Positions 25,197 to 37,139 of a stretch of DNA of 64,000 bases are shown here, one piece after another (within the stretch, counting starts at the first letter, position 1; every line of letters begins with the position of its first letter). The position numbers and the translations under genes are program-made. The notes beneath the pieces were generated by a model that was not told the DNA's origin, ran no database searches, and was given only the letters and a program-made list of their open reading frames with translations. The DNA comes from Histoplasma ohiense. Its lineage: Eukaryota > Ascomycota > Eurotiomycetes > Onygenales > Ajellomycetaceae. The stretch covers positions 3,658,001 through 3,722,000 of the forward strand of contig JAEVHH010000001.1 of assembly GCA_017607445.1 (NCBI GenBank), written 5' to 3'.

Positions 25197-28100
25197 ATGA
25201 TTTCAATATGTGTAAGATCTCTTGAAAATCAATCTGAATCCTCTACTGCCTCTGATGATCACAATGCATGTTTGCAACAGTTGAATGATCAAATTCATGA
25301 ACAAGAGCAGCAATTAGCTATTCTGCATGCACAACAGCAGCTCAATGAATTGGAAGTGCAGATTCATGAAGATACTCTCATCAAGTCTCAATTAACTCAG
25401 AATATCACCACAGAACCACTGCAAAATCAATCTGCAAACAATACAGATGATGATAATGAAACATTATCAAGGTTGAAGATTAAGAACTATTATCAAGAAA
25501 AAAATATGTTAGAATTCAAGAACTATAAAGATCACATGTTGACTCTCTTTACACATCACTATCAGTATTATTGAAAGAAAGAATACAAGATAAATGATGC
25601 TAAACTCTATCTTGACATCCACATTAAGCAGAAATGATTGAATTTTGTATCATCATATGAGAGACATGAAGGAGCAACATCATTGACTTTTGATGATATG
25701 TTATCACATCTAGAAATGCAAATTAACAATCCACAGAATCAGCATCAATTGATGAGTCAAAAATTTCAAAATGTAAAGCAACAAGAATGACAATTGATAC
25801 ACAATTTCTCTAAATATCTCAAAGACTGAGAATACTACTTACTCTCATATAGTGAAGAACAAAGAATGGATAACTTGTGTAGTAAGATGTTGAAGATATT
25901 ACACACTGAACTCAACTGTTGAAATCAAGAGCCTCAGAACTATGAAGAGTTGCTTTGAACTCTACAGACTCTCAAAGAAAATATGTCAGAGCAACAGCAT
26001 GCTATTCACAAAGAAAGATCTGCAATATTCATAGAGAATCAGCATCATTCTGATAAATCTAGCAATCATCAGAACAAGAGGAAATAAGAGGAATAAACAG
26101 ATTCAACTGAACAAATCAAGAAAGATAAATATAACTGAATGAAGAAATGTTCTCACTGTCATAAGAAGAGTCATGTTGCAAATGATTGTTGAATGTTACA
26201 CTCTGAAAAGTGCAATCAAGTTCAACAAGCAAAAAATCAGCAATCTCAATTGTAGAAGCAGCTGCTGCATTGAGAATACAAACAACTAGACTGTAAGATA
26301 AACAATTATTGATGATGAATACATGAATACTGACAGAAGTGAGATGATTGATGACATGGACACTAGTGAATTCTGATGCAGATGCAAACTTTGTGTCCCA
26401 TATCTGGACATCAAAATATTTCTCAAAGACAGAAGATAAATCAAAAGTAGTGGAAGCAGTTGATAATCATAAGATTAAATCATATGAACAACAAAGAGCT
26501 GCAATGAAGATTATTGATGACAAACATGTTCTTCAAGAAGAATTCCACCATTTCAAAGAAGCTGATATTAGCAGATATGATGTAATTTTGAGCATGCTGT
26601 GATTGAAAGCTGTGAACTCTGATATTGACTGAGTGTGAAGATGCTGAATCTATAGAAAAGCATCAAATATTAACTACATGCATCTGAATACTGCTAAAGA
26701 ATTTGCAACACTAATTAATGATGGCAATATTATATTCACTGCTTTATCATTACAAGCTGCAAGTACAGCAACTGAGCCAAATATCCCAGATAATTATAAA
26801 GATTATTTTGATGTATTTTAAGAAGACATATCTGACATGGAACACACACCTCATGATCATGTCATAGACCTCAAACCTGGCAAGAAACCCTCATATCAAC
26901 TGATATATAACTTATCACCTCAAGAACTCTCCATCCTCTGAGAATATATTGAAAAAGTGTTAGAGAAGAATTGAATATGTCTGTCCAAGAGCTCAGCAGA
27001 CACATCAGTATTATTCACATTCAAGAAAGATGAAACCCTACATCTTTGTGTGGATTATCAAGGATTGAATGAAATAACAGTCAAGAATTGATATCCACTG
27101 CTCTTGATAAGTGAAATACTTGATAGATTAGCAGATGTCAAAATATATACACAGCTGAACCTTAGAGACACATATCATAGAATTTGCATACAAGCAGAGG
27201 ATGAATGAAAAACAGCATTTTGAACATGATATGAACACTTTGAATATCTAGTCTTATCTTTTGAACTAATCAATGCCTCTGTGATCTTTCAATCTTATAT
27301 CAACAAAGCCCTCAGCAACCTTTTAGATGTATATTGCATGGCTTATCTCAATGATATTGTAATCTATTCAAACATGCTTGATGAACATGTCGTCCATGTT
27401 AAGAACATGCTGGAATGGTTAAGGCAATGGAAACTATATGCCAAACTTAGTAAGTGTACATTTCACACAACAGAAATTGGATTTTTGAGTTTTGTAATTA
27501 CCACACAGAGTATTACTGTCAAGAAACACTGTGTCAACACAATTCTAGATTGGCCAGAATCACAAACTATAAACAAATTGCAAATATTTCTAGAATTCAT
27601 CAATTTCTATTGTTGATTCATATACAAGTTCTCAATAATAACAGCACCTCTGACCAAATTGTTAAAAGATTACAAAATAAAAAGAGGGAAGAATAATGCA
27701 TCTGTTCAGTTAGACAAAAACTGCAAGCACACAATTTTGCAGTTAAAAGAATGTTTTACAAAAGCACTGTTGTTGATTCACTTTGATCTGCAGTGAAAGC
27801 TTCATATAGAAACAGATGAATCTGATGTTGCAATCACCACAGTAATATCACAATTAATGAATGATGATCACTGACATCTGATCATGTTTTGATCTAGAAA
27901 GCTCACAGAAACAGAAAGATGTTATCAAACATATGATCTAGAAATGTTGCTGATTGTAGAAGCTTTCAGACAATGATGTCACTACTTATATAATAGCAGA
28001 CATTCAATAACTGTTTTATCTGACCATGTCAATCTTCAGTGCTTCATGACAATGAAGCAGCTAAATGAGTGTCAGATTCACTGGATGAAAATGCTCTCAG

Positions 28101-29950
28101 TGTTTGATTTTGAAATAGAGCACTGTTCTGGGAAAAATAATCCTGCAGATGCACTAAGTTGTTGTTCAGATTTTGTAAAACATACAGCTTTCTTGATGAA
28201 GCTTTCTACTCTGCAAGAGAAGCTGTGTAAGAGGATCTTTAAATCACTAAAGACAAAAGAAAACACAAAATTAGATCAATGTATCAAGATAATGTGAAAA
28301 GATCTGTAAATTAATGAAAATTGTTGAGTGAAGAGATCTGTAGTCATCAATGACAACAATCTCTGCAGAATAAAAAATGCATCTGCAGATGAGAATGAGG
28401 TTGCAGATGTTACAGAATTAAATCTAGAGATTCTGATGTCATAAATTCTAGCTGTTAAGATATTTGAGTTTGAGACAGTCTATCACAAAGAGATAGCTGA
28501 ATCTATCATTGAACTCTTACTGCAGATTCAGAATAGAGACATCAGCACATCTGAACTTCACAGAAGATTAGAGATGAATGACACTAGTATAGATAATCAT
28601 TCAATCTGAACAGTAGATAAAGATGATCTGCTCAGAAAAGATGATAAAGTCTACATACTGCAAGACAAGACTATAAGACATGAAATAATGAAAATAAACC
28701 ACAATGATTCTCAAGATAGCCATTTTGGACATGACAAAATCATTGAAGCAATCAAATGCAAGTACTTGTGGCATGGTATGAGCAATGAGATTGCAGAATA
28801 TGTGAGAACTTGCAATGTTTGTCAATGTATCAAGATACTGCAGCACAAGCTGTATGGGTTGCTACAATCATATTCAGTGTCAGATAAGAAATGATATACA
28901 ATTAGTATGGACTTTATTGAAGGTCTGTCAGATAATAAAAAGAGAAGTCAAATCTATAATACTATTGTTGTATTTGTTGATTTATTCATCAAATAAGCCA
29001 TAATTGTGTCCACATCTTCAGAGCTAGATGTAGAAGAACTTGCAGATATTATTGTATGAAGAATTGTGAAGAACTTTGATCTATCTGTGAACATTATTAG
29101 CAATCAAGATTCATTAATAAATAGCAAGTTTTGATTGATATTATGTTATCTACTCCATGTTCAATGAAAATTATCAACAGCATTCCACCCACAAACTGAC
29201 AGCCAGACAGAATGATTGAACCAGGTGATTGAACATTATCTTCACACATATTGCAGCTACCAGCAAGATAATTGGATAGAATGGATTCCTCTGACACAAT
29301 GAGCATATAACAACATCTTTCATGCATCAATAAAAATGACATCATCTGAAGCAATGATCAGTCAACCAACTGAACTTTGCATAGATGTGGAACCCCCAAG
29401 CACAGATGCATCAAAATCAGCAATGAAACAAGTAGAATGAATGAAGTAAGTGGAGAACAAGATTCAAGAATGTCTGAAAGCTGTCAAAGCAGCTGAGAAA
29501 AAGTATTATGATCAGTATCATATATCAAAAAGCTTTAAGATAGAGGACTGAGTAATGCTGTGTGCAAAAAACATATCCATCTTGCAATCCTCACTCAAAC
29601 TAGATCATTGATTTTTGAATCTCTTTCAAATAATTGATATTCATGGTATGCAGGTGTACAAACTGAAACTTATACTGTAATATAAAGAAATTCATTCTGT
29701 ATTTCATATTTCCCTTCTCAAATCATATCACACACGCGACAGACAAATCCTGCAAGCAGAATCAATAATTATAGATATGCAAGAGAAATGAGAAGTTGAA
29801 GCTATATTAGACAAGTGTCAGTACCACAGTCAAACACAGTATCTTGTCAAATGAAAAGATTGTACAGATGCAGACAATTCTTGAGAATTCAAGAAAAATT
29901 TGATGAACAGTCAGAAGTACTTGAAACAGTTTAATAAAATCTATCAGAAG
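25197..29950 (+). pseudogene. Gag-Pol of A2, broken by stops
   Basis: Gag opens at 25197 with a Gln-rich coiled-coil segment (to about 25570) and carries a complete zinc knuckle C-x2-C-x4-H-x4-C at 26148-26189. A protease-like DADANFVSHIW segment follows at 26372 (the ancestral motif would be a DSGAD type). RT covers about 26880-27610, with the catalytic motif now YLND at 27344, RNase H about 27760-28160, and integrase with an H-x-H...C-x2-C zinc domain (28690-28850) and core to about 29360, including HPQTDSQTE. A basic C-terminal region runs to about 29950. Stops are mostly TGA. It is distinct from family B: the RT has the KPGKKPSYQLIYNLSPQEL type of approach segment. Confidence 0.85.
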
Positions 29951-29999
29951 TCAGTTAATAAACAAAAACAAAGAAGATGATAATGACTGCTGAATATAT

Positions 30000-31150
30000 T
30001 TATTCCACTCAGAGATTAAAAAACAGATCTGCCTCAGCTTGATCAGTGTTATTTGAGAAATTATCATCAAGACAAATCTGTTTATTATTCTGAATTTTCT
30101 CAACTGATGAAGCACAATGTTTCAATGATGACTTGGAAGCTGTGACTGATGATGTAATCACTGAAACCTCATCAATCACTGTTTCAGCTGAAGCCTCAGA
30201 AGAACTGTCTCATTGAATCTCTCAGATCTTCACAGCAAAGAATCTAATCACCACAGTCACAGCATTCTGCAAAATGTTAATATTTGAAGTGTTCACATCA
30301 GTGACAATTAGATTCTCAGCAGCATTGATAACTGTCTGAGTCAATTCAATGACATTCACTGACATCTAATAGAAAGTTAATATTATATACTGTAAAAACA
30401 TTTGTTTTGAATAATAACTTACTGAAATGCAGATGTGCTTTGTCACTGAGCAGTGCTTGCATTTTTTGTATTGACTCTCAGCAGACTCACAATGATGGTG
30501 AGGAGATGTTGTCAAATGTTGAATACAACAACAGCAATATACTGCTGTGTTTTTTTCTAACACTTCAATGAAACTGTTCATTTTCTCATCTTCATCTACA
30601 TTATCAGTCAACTCAAATAACATATCAAGATCTTGGCCCAGCAAGAATGACACTGATGTAATAGCAGAATGTGAAAATATACTTTCTGAAACACTGCTAT
30701 GATTGAATGCCACACTCTGCTGTGACAACAAATCATCAGAGTTTATATAGAATTCTAGAACTCCATCTGTGTTCTTGTAGATCTGCATGTCAAGTACAAA
30801 TCTCACAACAGCAGTTTGATATGTGGCAAATCTTTCATCTGAAACTTCATTGAAGAGCAGCATCTCATGAAATTCATCAATCAAAGATTGATCAGTTTTG
30901 TGAAAGCACTCAGGAATCTATAATCTGTTAGTATTTATAGCAACTTCAGTTTAAGAAAACTTACAGCAGCACAACTTCTATTTGATATATGACAGATATG
31001 ACAGTATGTTCATTCATTGTTCACAAAGCAAGAGTATACTGAGGGGTTCTGCAATCTCTCCAGACAACTCAAGCAAATGCTCTCAATGGCAGACAGTATA
31101 TCACTCTTCATAGACTCTGAATCAGCAATGAAAATAGCTGGTTCTAACAT
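30000..31150 (-). pseudogene. Decayed three-exon gene, antisense inside A2; Cys-rich C-x2-C protein
   Basis: Exons run ATG 31150-30965, 30917-30423 and 30365-30000. The introns are 47 and 57 bp; both are phase 0, both have GTAAGT donors, and both have TAAC-type branch points and TATAG or TTAG acceptors. The joined frame is 349 codons and is interrupted only by four TGA codons (one in exon 1, three in exon 3), which fits the local CGA/TGG to TGA decay. Exon 1 has Cys pairs CLSC, then C, then CHICHISNRSC followed by AAIP across the splice. Exon 2 is acidic and ends in a second His/Cys cluster near CKHC. I do not recognise a named family, but the spacing C-x2-C-x6-C-x2-I matches the gene at 54028. 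It is either a gene captured by the retrotransposon or an accessory antisense gene of family A. Confidence 0.6.
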
Positions 31151-31184
31151 TCTATCATAACTTTAATTAGTACCAAGACCTTAT

Positions 31185-31598
31185 TCAAAGAAGAAGGAAA
31201 AGCAAAAACAACAAGAAAGAAAAACAGATATTGAAGATTGAAATCAATATTGCAATATTGATCAAAAAAATTGCAACAACACAAAATTCAATCCAAAATG
31301 GAAAACACAACCACACAATCAAAACTTTGAATTTCACAATAAAAATTGCATAGAAGGATACAGTGTACTTTATTTGATAAATTGACATATTCTTTTTAAA
31401 TAAAAAATCATTGGTGGTGATGATGGTTATGATTTTCAATGGAGTGTGATTTTTGATGTAGAAGTCAAAGAAAAGGGGTTCAGAAGTTGTGTCTAAATTG
31501 TAATTGAACTGCAATGACACTGAAGATGGAAAAATGTTCTTCTGAAATAGCAATACTTTGAAATTAATCTCAACAATTAATCCAGCCCAATTCTGCAA
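31185..31598 (-). other. Open frame of 137 codons upstream of the antisense gene
   Basis: An uninterrupted minus-strand frame rich in Phe and Ile with a hydrophobic C-terminal run. It lies directly upstream of the antisense gene and within A2. It could be an upstream exon or promoter region. AT-rich sequence easily gives such frames, so I do not call it a gene. Confidence 0.2.
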
Positions 31599-31693
31599 AC
31601 TCTATACAATATTAACCATGCAGCACATGTTACAAACTTCATATGTTGCAGTAAGAAGCTCTGAGAATCAGGCCTTTGAAGAAGAAAGATAAT

Positions 31694-31964
31694 TGTAATA
31701 GATGCAATGAAGATATCTATATTAGAAAATAACTATATGATGATAGAAGAACACAGAACATGTCAGAATTAATGAAGAGGAATATAGTGCACAGCATCAT
31801 AGACAGCTGTAGCACATGATGATCATCTATATAATGCTCACTGATATCTGTAGATATTAGGAGATCAGTGATTAGCTTTGAATAATAGAGATTGCTATCT
31901 TTTTAACATTCTATATGTGTACTTCACACTACTCCCATAATTATACCTACAACCATCTCTTACA
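31694..31964 (+). repeat. 3' LTR of A2 (271 bp)
   Basis: Same ends and length as the 5' LTR at 24821, but more decayed: for example TAGGCGCAACGGAG in the 5' copy is TAGATGCAATGAAG here. Confidence 0.9.
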
Positions 31965-33618
31965 TAGATCACAGAATTGTTATTAAAAAATGTTATCAAT
32001 GAATATATTCAAAATACAATCTATCAACTTGAGCTTCTTTATCTCATAAGCAAGTACATCTTCAATTTTCTTCTGACAGTGTTTTTTCACAGCTGTCATC
32101 TTCTCAGTTCTCTCTCTCTTTATTTTGATTTCAAATTATTTCTGTGAGTATTTCTGATTTCAGTGCTGCTGCATCAACAACTTCACTGCTTTCTTCTTCA
32201 ACTTTTCATATATTGAGTCATCAGCATCATTTCTTTCATAATATTAATCAAATTTCAGCAGAAGTATTACTCAAGATTGTTATCAATCTACTTCATTGTG
32301 AAGTTTTTTCAAGATAATATAATGTATCTTATAATCAGTTTCTTCACACTTGAAGAATTCTTTCTCTTCTCTTTCAAGATGATGATGATATTTGTGTGTT
32401 TTAGTGATACACAGAGTCATCAAATGTTTCTTGAAGAGAGAAGCAGATATATTTTCAGTAGAAAAGAGAGAGAGAAATATGTTCTGATTGTAATGATGAA
32501 GATTTCTAGAGAAAAAAAATATATTGTTTTTATAAGTTGCTATTTGTGCAGAAATGTGATGGTAAGAACAGAGATATATCAAAGAATTCAAGAAGAAAGA
32601 AAATCTATATCTATATATTATGAGAAATTACATATCTCATAGCAACACTGTTTGCATTTTTGTGTTATTTATTGATATTGTGTGCTGCATGCATGCAGTT
32701 ACTCTGCAAGCTATATTATGACTGAATACAGATGAGATATTTCTTTGTTGCTATAGAGATTATTTGTATATATAATCTTTCAGTTTAATATTTATATATG
32801 TTTTTCTTTTTCTTTGTTCTTTCTTTCTTCTCTCTTCAACCCATCATAATTCTGCTGCAGTATGTTAACTATTAAAAGCAATATAAATATCTCAATGTTT
32901 TCTGCAAATGAATACTGATTAATTAATTGATTCTATCTAGTAAATTCAGTGCTGCAAGTCTCTGTTCTTTTTTCTCTGAAATCTATATATTCATTCTCTG
33001 TGTTCATTCTCTCTTTCTCTCTGCTTTCTCTCAGTGAAAAAATGATCTGTGATAAGAGTATCTCTCATCAGAGAGCCATGCCAACCACTGCTGCTGTCTG
33101 CAAGACAGTATATAAACAGTGAGTGATGAAGTGAAAAGCAGTCTGAGCTCATTATCATAAGCAGTATCTCAATGCTCACTGTGCTGTGTAGAAGATATGC
33201 AATCTCCATTCTTGTATGAAAAAAATGAATAAACAGAGTATGAAATTCAAAGTAATACTTTTTGATAATGCTAGATACTGATATGAGAGTAGAGATTATT
33301 TATAAAATTTGATATTATCAGAAATCTGAGAATCTCATTTTTCTCAAGACTGTGTTTATCTATTTTGTTTGAGAGATTGATGAGAGAAAGTATTGCTTTC
33401 AGTGTTCCACTCTCAATACTCTTCAAATCACAGTCAAGACCACATTGATCACACTTTTTGAGTGTATGATATTATATGAAAATCAATGTAACAATATCTC
33501 ACTAATCATTTTACAGATGATTTTAAAATCATGATTTATTGTAAATAAATGACTCTCACTGTGAGGGATATTAGATTGATGATGGAGATTGCTCAAGAAT
33601 TGAGTAGTAATTTTTTTG
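31965..33618. other. AT-rich sequence without a supported gene
   Basis: This is the right half of the A2 target. On the minus strand around 32250-31975 a Lys-rich coiled-coil-like frame with a few stops can be read, suggesting a decayed host gene. Open frames at 32277-32642 and 32991-33209 are low-complexity and show no domain. No LTR or RNA gene was seen. Confidence 0.4.
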
Positions 33619-34862
33619 ATGATTATAGATTGAAAAAATGAGTTTTTTTATTTGTTTATTTATTTATTTTTTTAATTTTTTTTTTTTTTGCTGAAAGTTT
33701 TTGTTTTTTTTTTTTATAATATTCTCAGTTGTTGTTTTTGTTTTTTTTTTTTTAATTTTCAAAATGTCTACAGATATATAATGATATTTCTGTTGTTGAC
33801 ATCAAAAAGATAACAATATTTGATAACACTCACATCATAATTAGCTATCATTCAGTATAAAGATATATGTATTATGTAATTATGAGTAAATCATGATTTC
33901 ATTTGATTCTGTTTTATAAAATGAGATCAAATGGAACTGTGACTCAGAAATTAAAATAAAAACAGTATTCAGAATTTAAATATTTCTCATAAACAGTAAA
34001 ATGAGATCAGAGCTATAATACAAACAGTGTAAAGTGACTGATTTGAAAAACAATATATAGAATCAGAACTAAAATATATGAAAATGAAATTAATACTAAA
34101 ATTGATTATGATTTCATATATAGTCACACAGTCAGTCTAATGATTATAGATTGAAAAAATGAGTTTTTTTATTTGTTTATTTATTTATTTTTAATTTTTT
34201 TTTTTTTTTTTTTTTTTTTGCTGAAAGTTTTTTTTTTTTTTTATAATATTCTCAGTTGTTTGTTTTTGTTTTTTTTTTTTTTTAATTTTCAAAATGTCTA
34301 CAGATATATAATGATATTTCTGTTGTTGACATCAAAAAGATAACAATATTTGATAACACTCACATCATAATTAGCTATCATTCAGTATAAAGATATATGT
34401 ATTATGTAATTATGAGTAAATCATGATTTCATTTGATTCTGTTTTATAAAATGAGATCAAATGGAACTGTGACTCAGAAATTAAAATAAAAACAGTATTC
34501 AGAATTTAAATATTTCTCATAAACAGTAAAATGAGATCAGAGCTATAATACAAACAGTGTAAAGTGACTGATTTGAAAAACAATATATAGAATCAGAACT
34601 AAAATATATGAAAATGAAATTAATACTAAAATTGATTATGATTTCATATATAGTCACACAGTCAGTCTAATGATTATAGATTGAAGAAATGAGTTTTTTT
34701 TATTTATTTATTTGTTTATTTTTTTATTTATTTTTTTTTTACTGAAAGTTTTTGTTTTTTTTTTTTTTATAATATTCTCAGTTGTTGTTTTTATTTTTAT
34801 TTTTTTTAATTTTCAAAATGTCTACAGATATATAATGATATTTCTGTTGTTGACATCAAAAA

Positions 34863-35814
34863 GATAACAATATTTTGTTTGTTTGTTTGTATTGGTTTAA
34901 CATCCCGGAGAAAGCACGGGCAGTGTCTGTGTTTCAGAAGCCTCTTGAAGGGCATGGAGATGTGCTATGCTGAAGAAATCTCTATATACACAGTAATGAT
35001 AGACACAGAATTCAGATAGCAACTCTTGAGAAGACTCAGTCTATATAGACTGTTCATTCACTTCTGGTCTGATGTATGGCCATTCATGGTAAAGAAAATC
35101 AAATCACACAAGTGCTACAGCAGAGTGATTGCTCAGAGTGAGCAGTAGTAGAATGATTGCTCACAGAGAGCAGAGGCAGGGTGGAGGCAGGGTGGAGGCA
35201 AAGTGATTACTCACAGAGAGCAGCGGCAGGGTGATTGCTTGCAGGGAGCAGTGGCAGAGCAATTGCTTGTAGGAAGCAGCAGCAGGGTGATTGCTTGTAG
35301 AGAGCAGCAGCAGGGTGATTGCTCACAGGGAGCAGCAGCAGAGCAATTGCTTGTAGTGAGCCGTGGCAGGGCAATTGCTCACAGAGAGCAGAGGCAGAGC
35401 GGAGGCAGGGTGGAGGCAGAGTGATTGCTCACAGAGAGCAGCGGCAGGGTGATTGCTTGTAGGAAGCAGTGGCAGAGTGATTGCTCACAGAGAGCAGCAG
35501 CAGAGCGATTGCTCATAGCGAGCTGTGGCAGGGCGATTGCTCACAGAGAGCAGAGGCAGAGTGGAGGCAGGGTGGAGGCAGAGTGATTGCTCGCAGGGAG
35601 CAGCGGCAGGGTGATTGCTTGTAGCAAGCTGTGGCAGAGCAATTGCTCACAGAGAGCAAAGATCAAGATCTGAAGGCCAATGAATGCTGAGTTCACTAAG
35701 AATCAGACACTCATAACAACCACTCTGCTCTTGATCATCATCACTAGATGATGTTACCAGGCTGCACCACAAGAAGGTGGCAGAGTCGGACTTCGCAGCC
35801 TGATAACAATATTT
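34863..35814 (-). mobile_element. 926-bp SINE/LINE-like insertion with 13-bp target duplication
   Basis: The insert 34876-35801 is flanked by identical copies of GATAACAATATTT (34863-34875 and 35802-35814). In minus orientation it starts AGGCTGCGAAGTCCGAC and ends in a (CAAA)n tail after CCGGGATGTTAAACC. Such long target duplications and simple tails point to target-primed reverse transcription. The interior is largely a GC-rich minisatellite and no protein is recognised. GC content is much higher than in the surrounding element. Confidence 0.7.
35152..35660 (+). repeat. GC-rich minisatellite of about 30-40 bp units
   Basis: Variants of GATTGCTCACAGAGAGCAG followed by CRGCAGGGT or AGGCAGGGTGGAGGCAG repeat about a dozen times. 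The unit contains a short inverted repeat (GCTC...GAGC) that could fold. An apparent frame of Gln/Gly/Ala repeats (35203-35424) is a by-product of the tandem array. Confidence 0.85.
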
Positions 35815-36132
35815 GATAACACTGACATCATAATTAGCCACCATTCAGCATAAAGGTATATGTATTATGTAATTATGAGTAAGTCATAATCCCATTTGAT
35901 TTCATTTTGTAAAATGAAATCAAATGGAACTGTGACTCAGAAATCAAGATAAAAACAGTATTTGAAATCTAAATATTTCTTATAAACAGTGAAATGAAAC
36001 CAGAGCTATAATACAAACAGTGTAAAGTGACTGATTTGAAAAACAATATATGAGATCAGAACTAAAATATATGAGAATGAAATCAATGCTAAAATTGATT
36101 ATGATTCCATACACAGTCACACAGTCAGTCTA

Positions 36133-36247
36133 GATGTGACAGATGAATAACTGATGAATTGAATTGTATCATACAGTACTTGCATGTGAAATTGTGTTTT
36201 GATGAAGGCAGTGAAAGTGGGAGAGAGATGTGAAGAATAGAGAAGAG
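36133..36247. other. Left half of the B4 target site
   Basis: Purine-rich sequence ending AAGAG. It was contiguous with 42325 onward before B4 inserted. No gene seen. Confidence 0.5.
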
Positions 36248-36781
36248 TGTGATGGGTTAGTATCTGTTAGTAATCAACTTACACAATCAACTTCTCTTCT
36301 GCATCTGCTCATTTCTGATTGCTGTGATCTTGTATAATTCTCAATGTTCTTCTGCTCTGTGCTCTGTGCTTGTGTAGTTTCTAACAATTCTTCTGCATAA
36401 CTTTTAACATTCTTTCACTCTGTGCTTTATACTTGTGTAGTCTCTAACAATTCTTCTGTGTAGCTTCTAATGTTCTTTCACTCTGTGTTCCATGCTTGCA
36501 TAGTCTCTAACAATTCTTTCATATAGCTCTCAATGATTTCTCTGCTCTATACTTCACATTTATGTAGTCTCTAATGATTCTTACACATACTTCTTAATGT
36601 TCTTCTGCTCTGCATTTCACTGTGGAGTGACTTCTGATATTCTTTTATTCTGAACTTTTCTCTATAAGAATCCTCTTCATACAACTCTTTCTTCTGATTT
36701 CTTTTCTCTTTCTTTTCTTAATCAATTTGTAATCTGTAATTAGAATAGTATCAAATCATTAATTGAAGTACACTCATTACA
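36248..36781 (+). repeat. 5' LTR of B4 (534 bp)
   Basis: TGTGATGGGTTAG...CACTCATTACA. Paired with 41791-42324. Confidence 0.9.
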
Positions 36782-37139
36782 TTATGAATTGATTCTTCTG
36801 TGTTTAAAGTCTGAGTGTTTCATTATTAGTTTTTACACTCAAGTGTGTTGTTATCAATTCTTACACTTGAGTGTGTTGTTTACAGATCTGAGTGTCTAAT
36901 TGTTACAAGAGATCTCTCATGAGTCTGAGTGCTTTTATCATTAGTTATATAGACTGTTGTGTCTAAGTGTCTGAAACACAATTGACTGTGTTCTACAAGG
37001 CTCAAGTGTCTACAAACCATAACATTGTGAATAGCATTCACAAAGAAGTTTGATCAAGCTTAGTGCTGCAACACTGCAAATAGTGTCTGCAAGAGAACTG
37101 AGTATCTACAAGTATTTCTTTTCTTTTTTTTATTATTAT

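Larger units (their letters stand above)
24821..31964 (+). mobile_element. Ty3/gypsy family A copy A2, full length with antisense passenger gene
   Basis: About 7.1 kb between two 271-bp LTRs (24821-25091, 31694-31964). Gag and pol occupy 25197 to about 29990. The remaining 1.7 kb before the 3' LTR holds a decayed gene on the opposite strand. Flanking 5-mers are TAAAT and TAGAT, compatible with a target duplication that lost one G. The 3' LTR has lost CG dinucleotides that the 5' LTR keeps. Confidence 0.88.
33619..36132 (-). mobile_element. hAT-like non-autonomous element, partly triplicated in tandem
   Basis: Three tandem units start at 33619, 34140 and 34670 (521 and 530 bp apart). Each opens with TGATTATAGATTGA and a poly-T region. 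The first two units end in CACAGTCAGTCTA, as does the third (at 36132). That end is the reverse complement of TAGACTGACTGTGTGA, which starts the elements at 44408 and 47496. Units 1 and 2 are almost identical over about 400 bp. Unit 3 is split by a 926-bp insertion (34876-35801) and its right part is more diverged. The outer left end and the target duplication are not identifiable. Confidence 0.65.

Noticed and set aside
32277..32642. 121-codon plus-strand frame in the AT-rich block
   Set aside because: Low complexity, an equally long frame exists on the opposite strand, no domain and no neighbouring signal.
35203..35424. Gln/Gly/Ala-rich repeat protein on the plus strand
   Set aside because: Product of the minisatellite unit length being compatible with an open frame for a few units; frame is lost at the next variant unit.
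35152..35660. Possible CRISPR-like array (regular repeats)
   Set aside because: Units are contiguous or variable without unique spacers, the genome is fungal, and there are no cas genes. It is a minisatellite.
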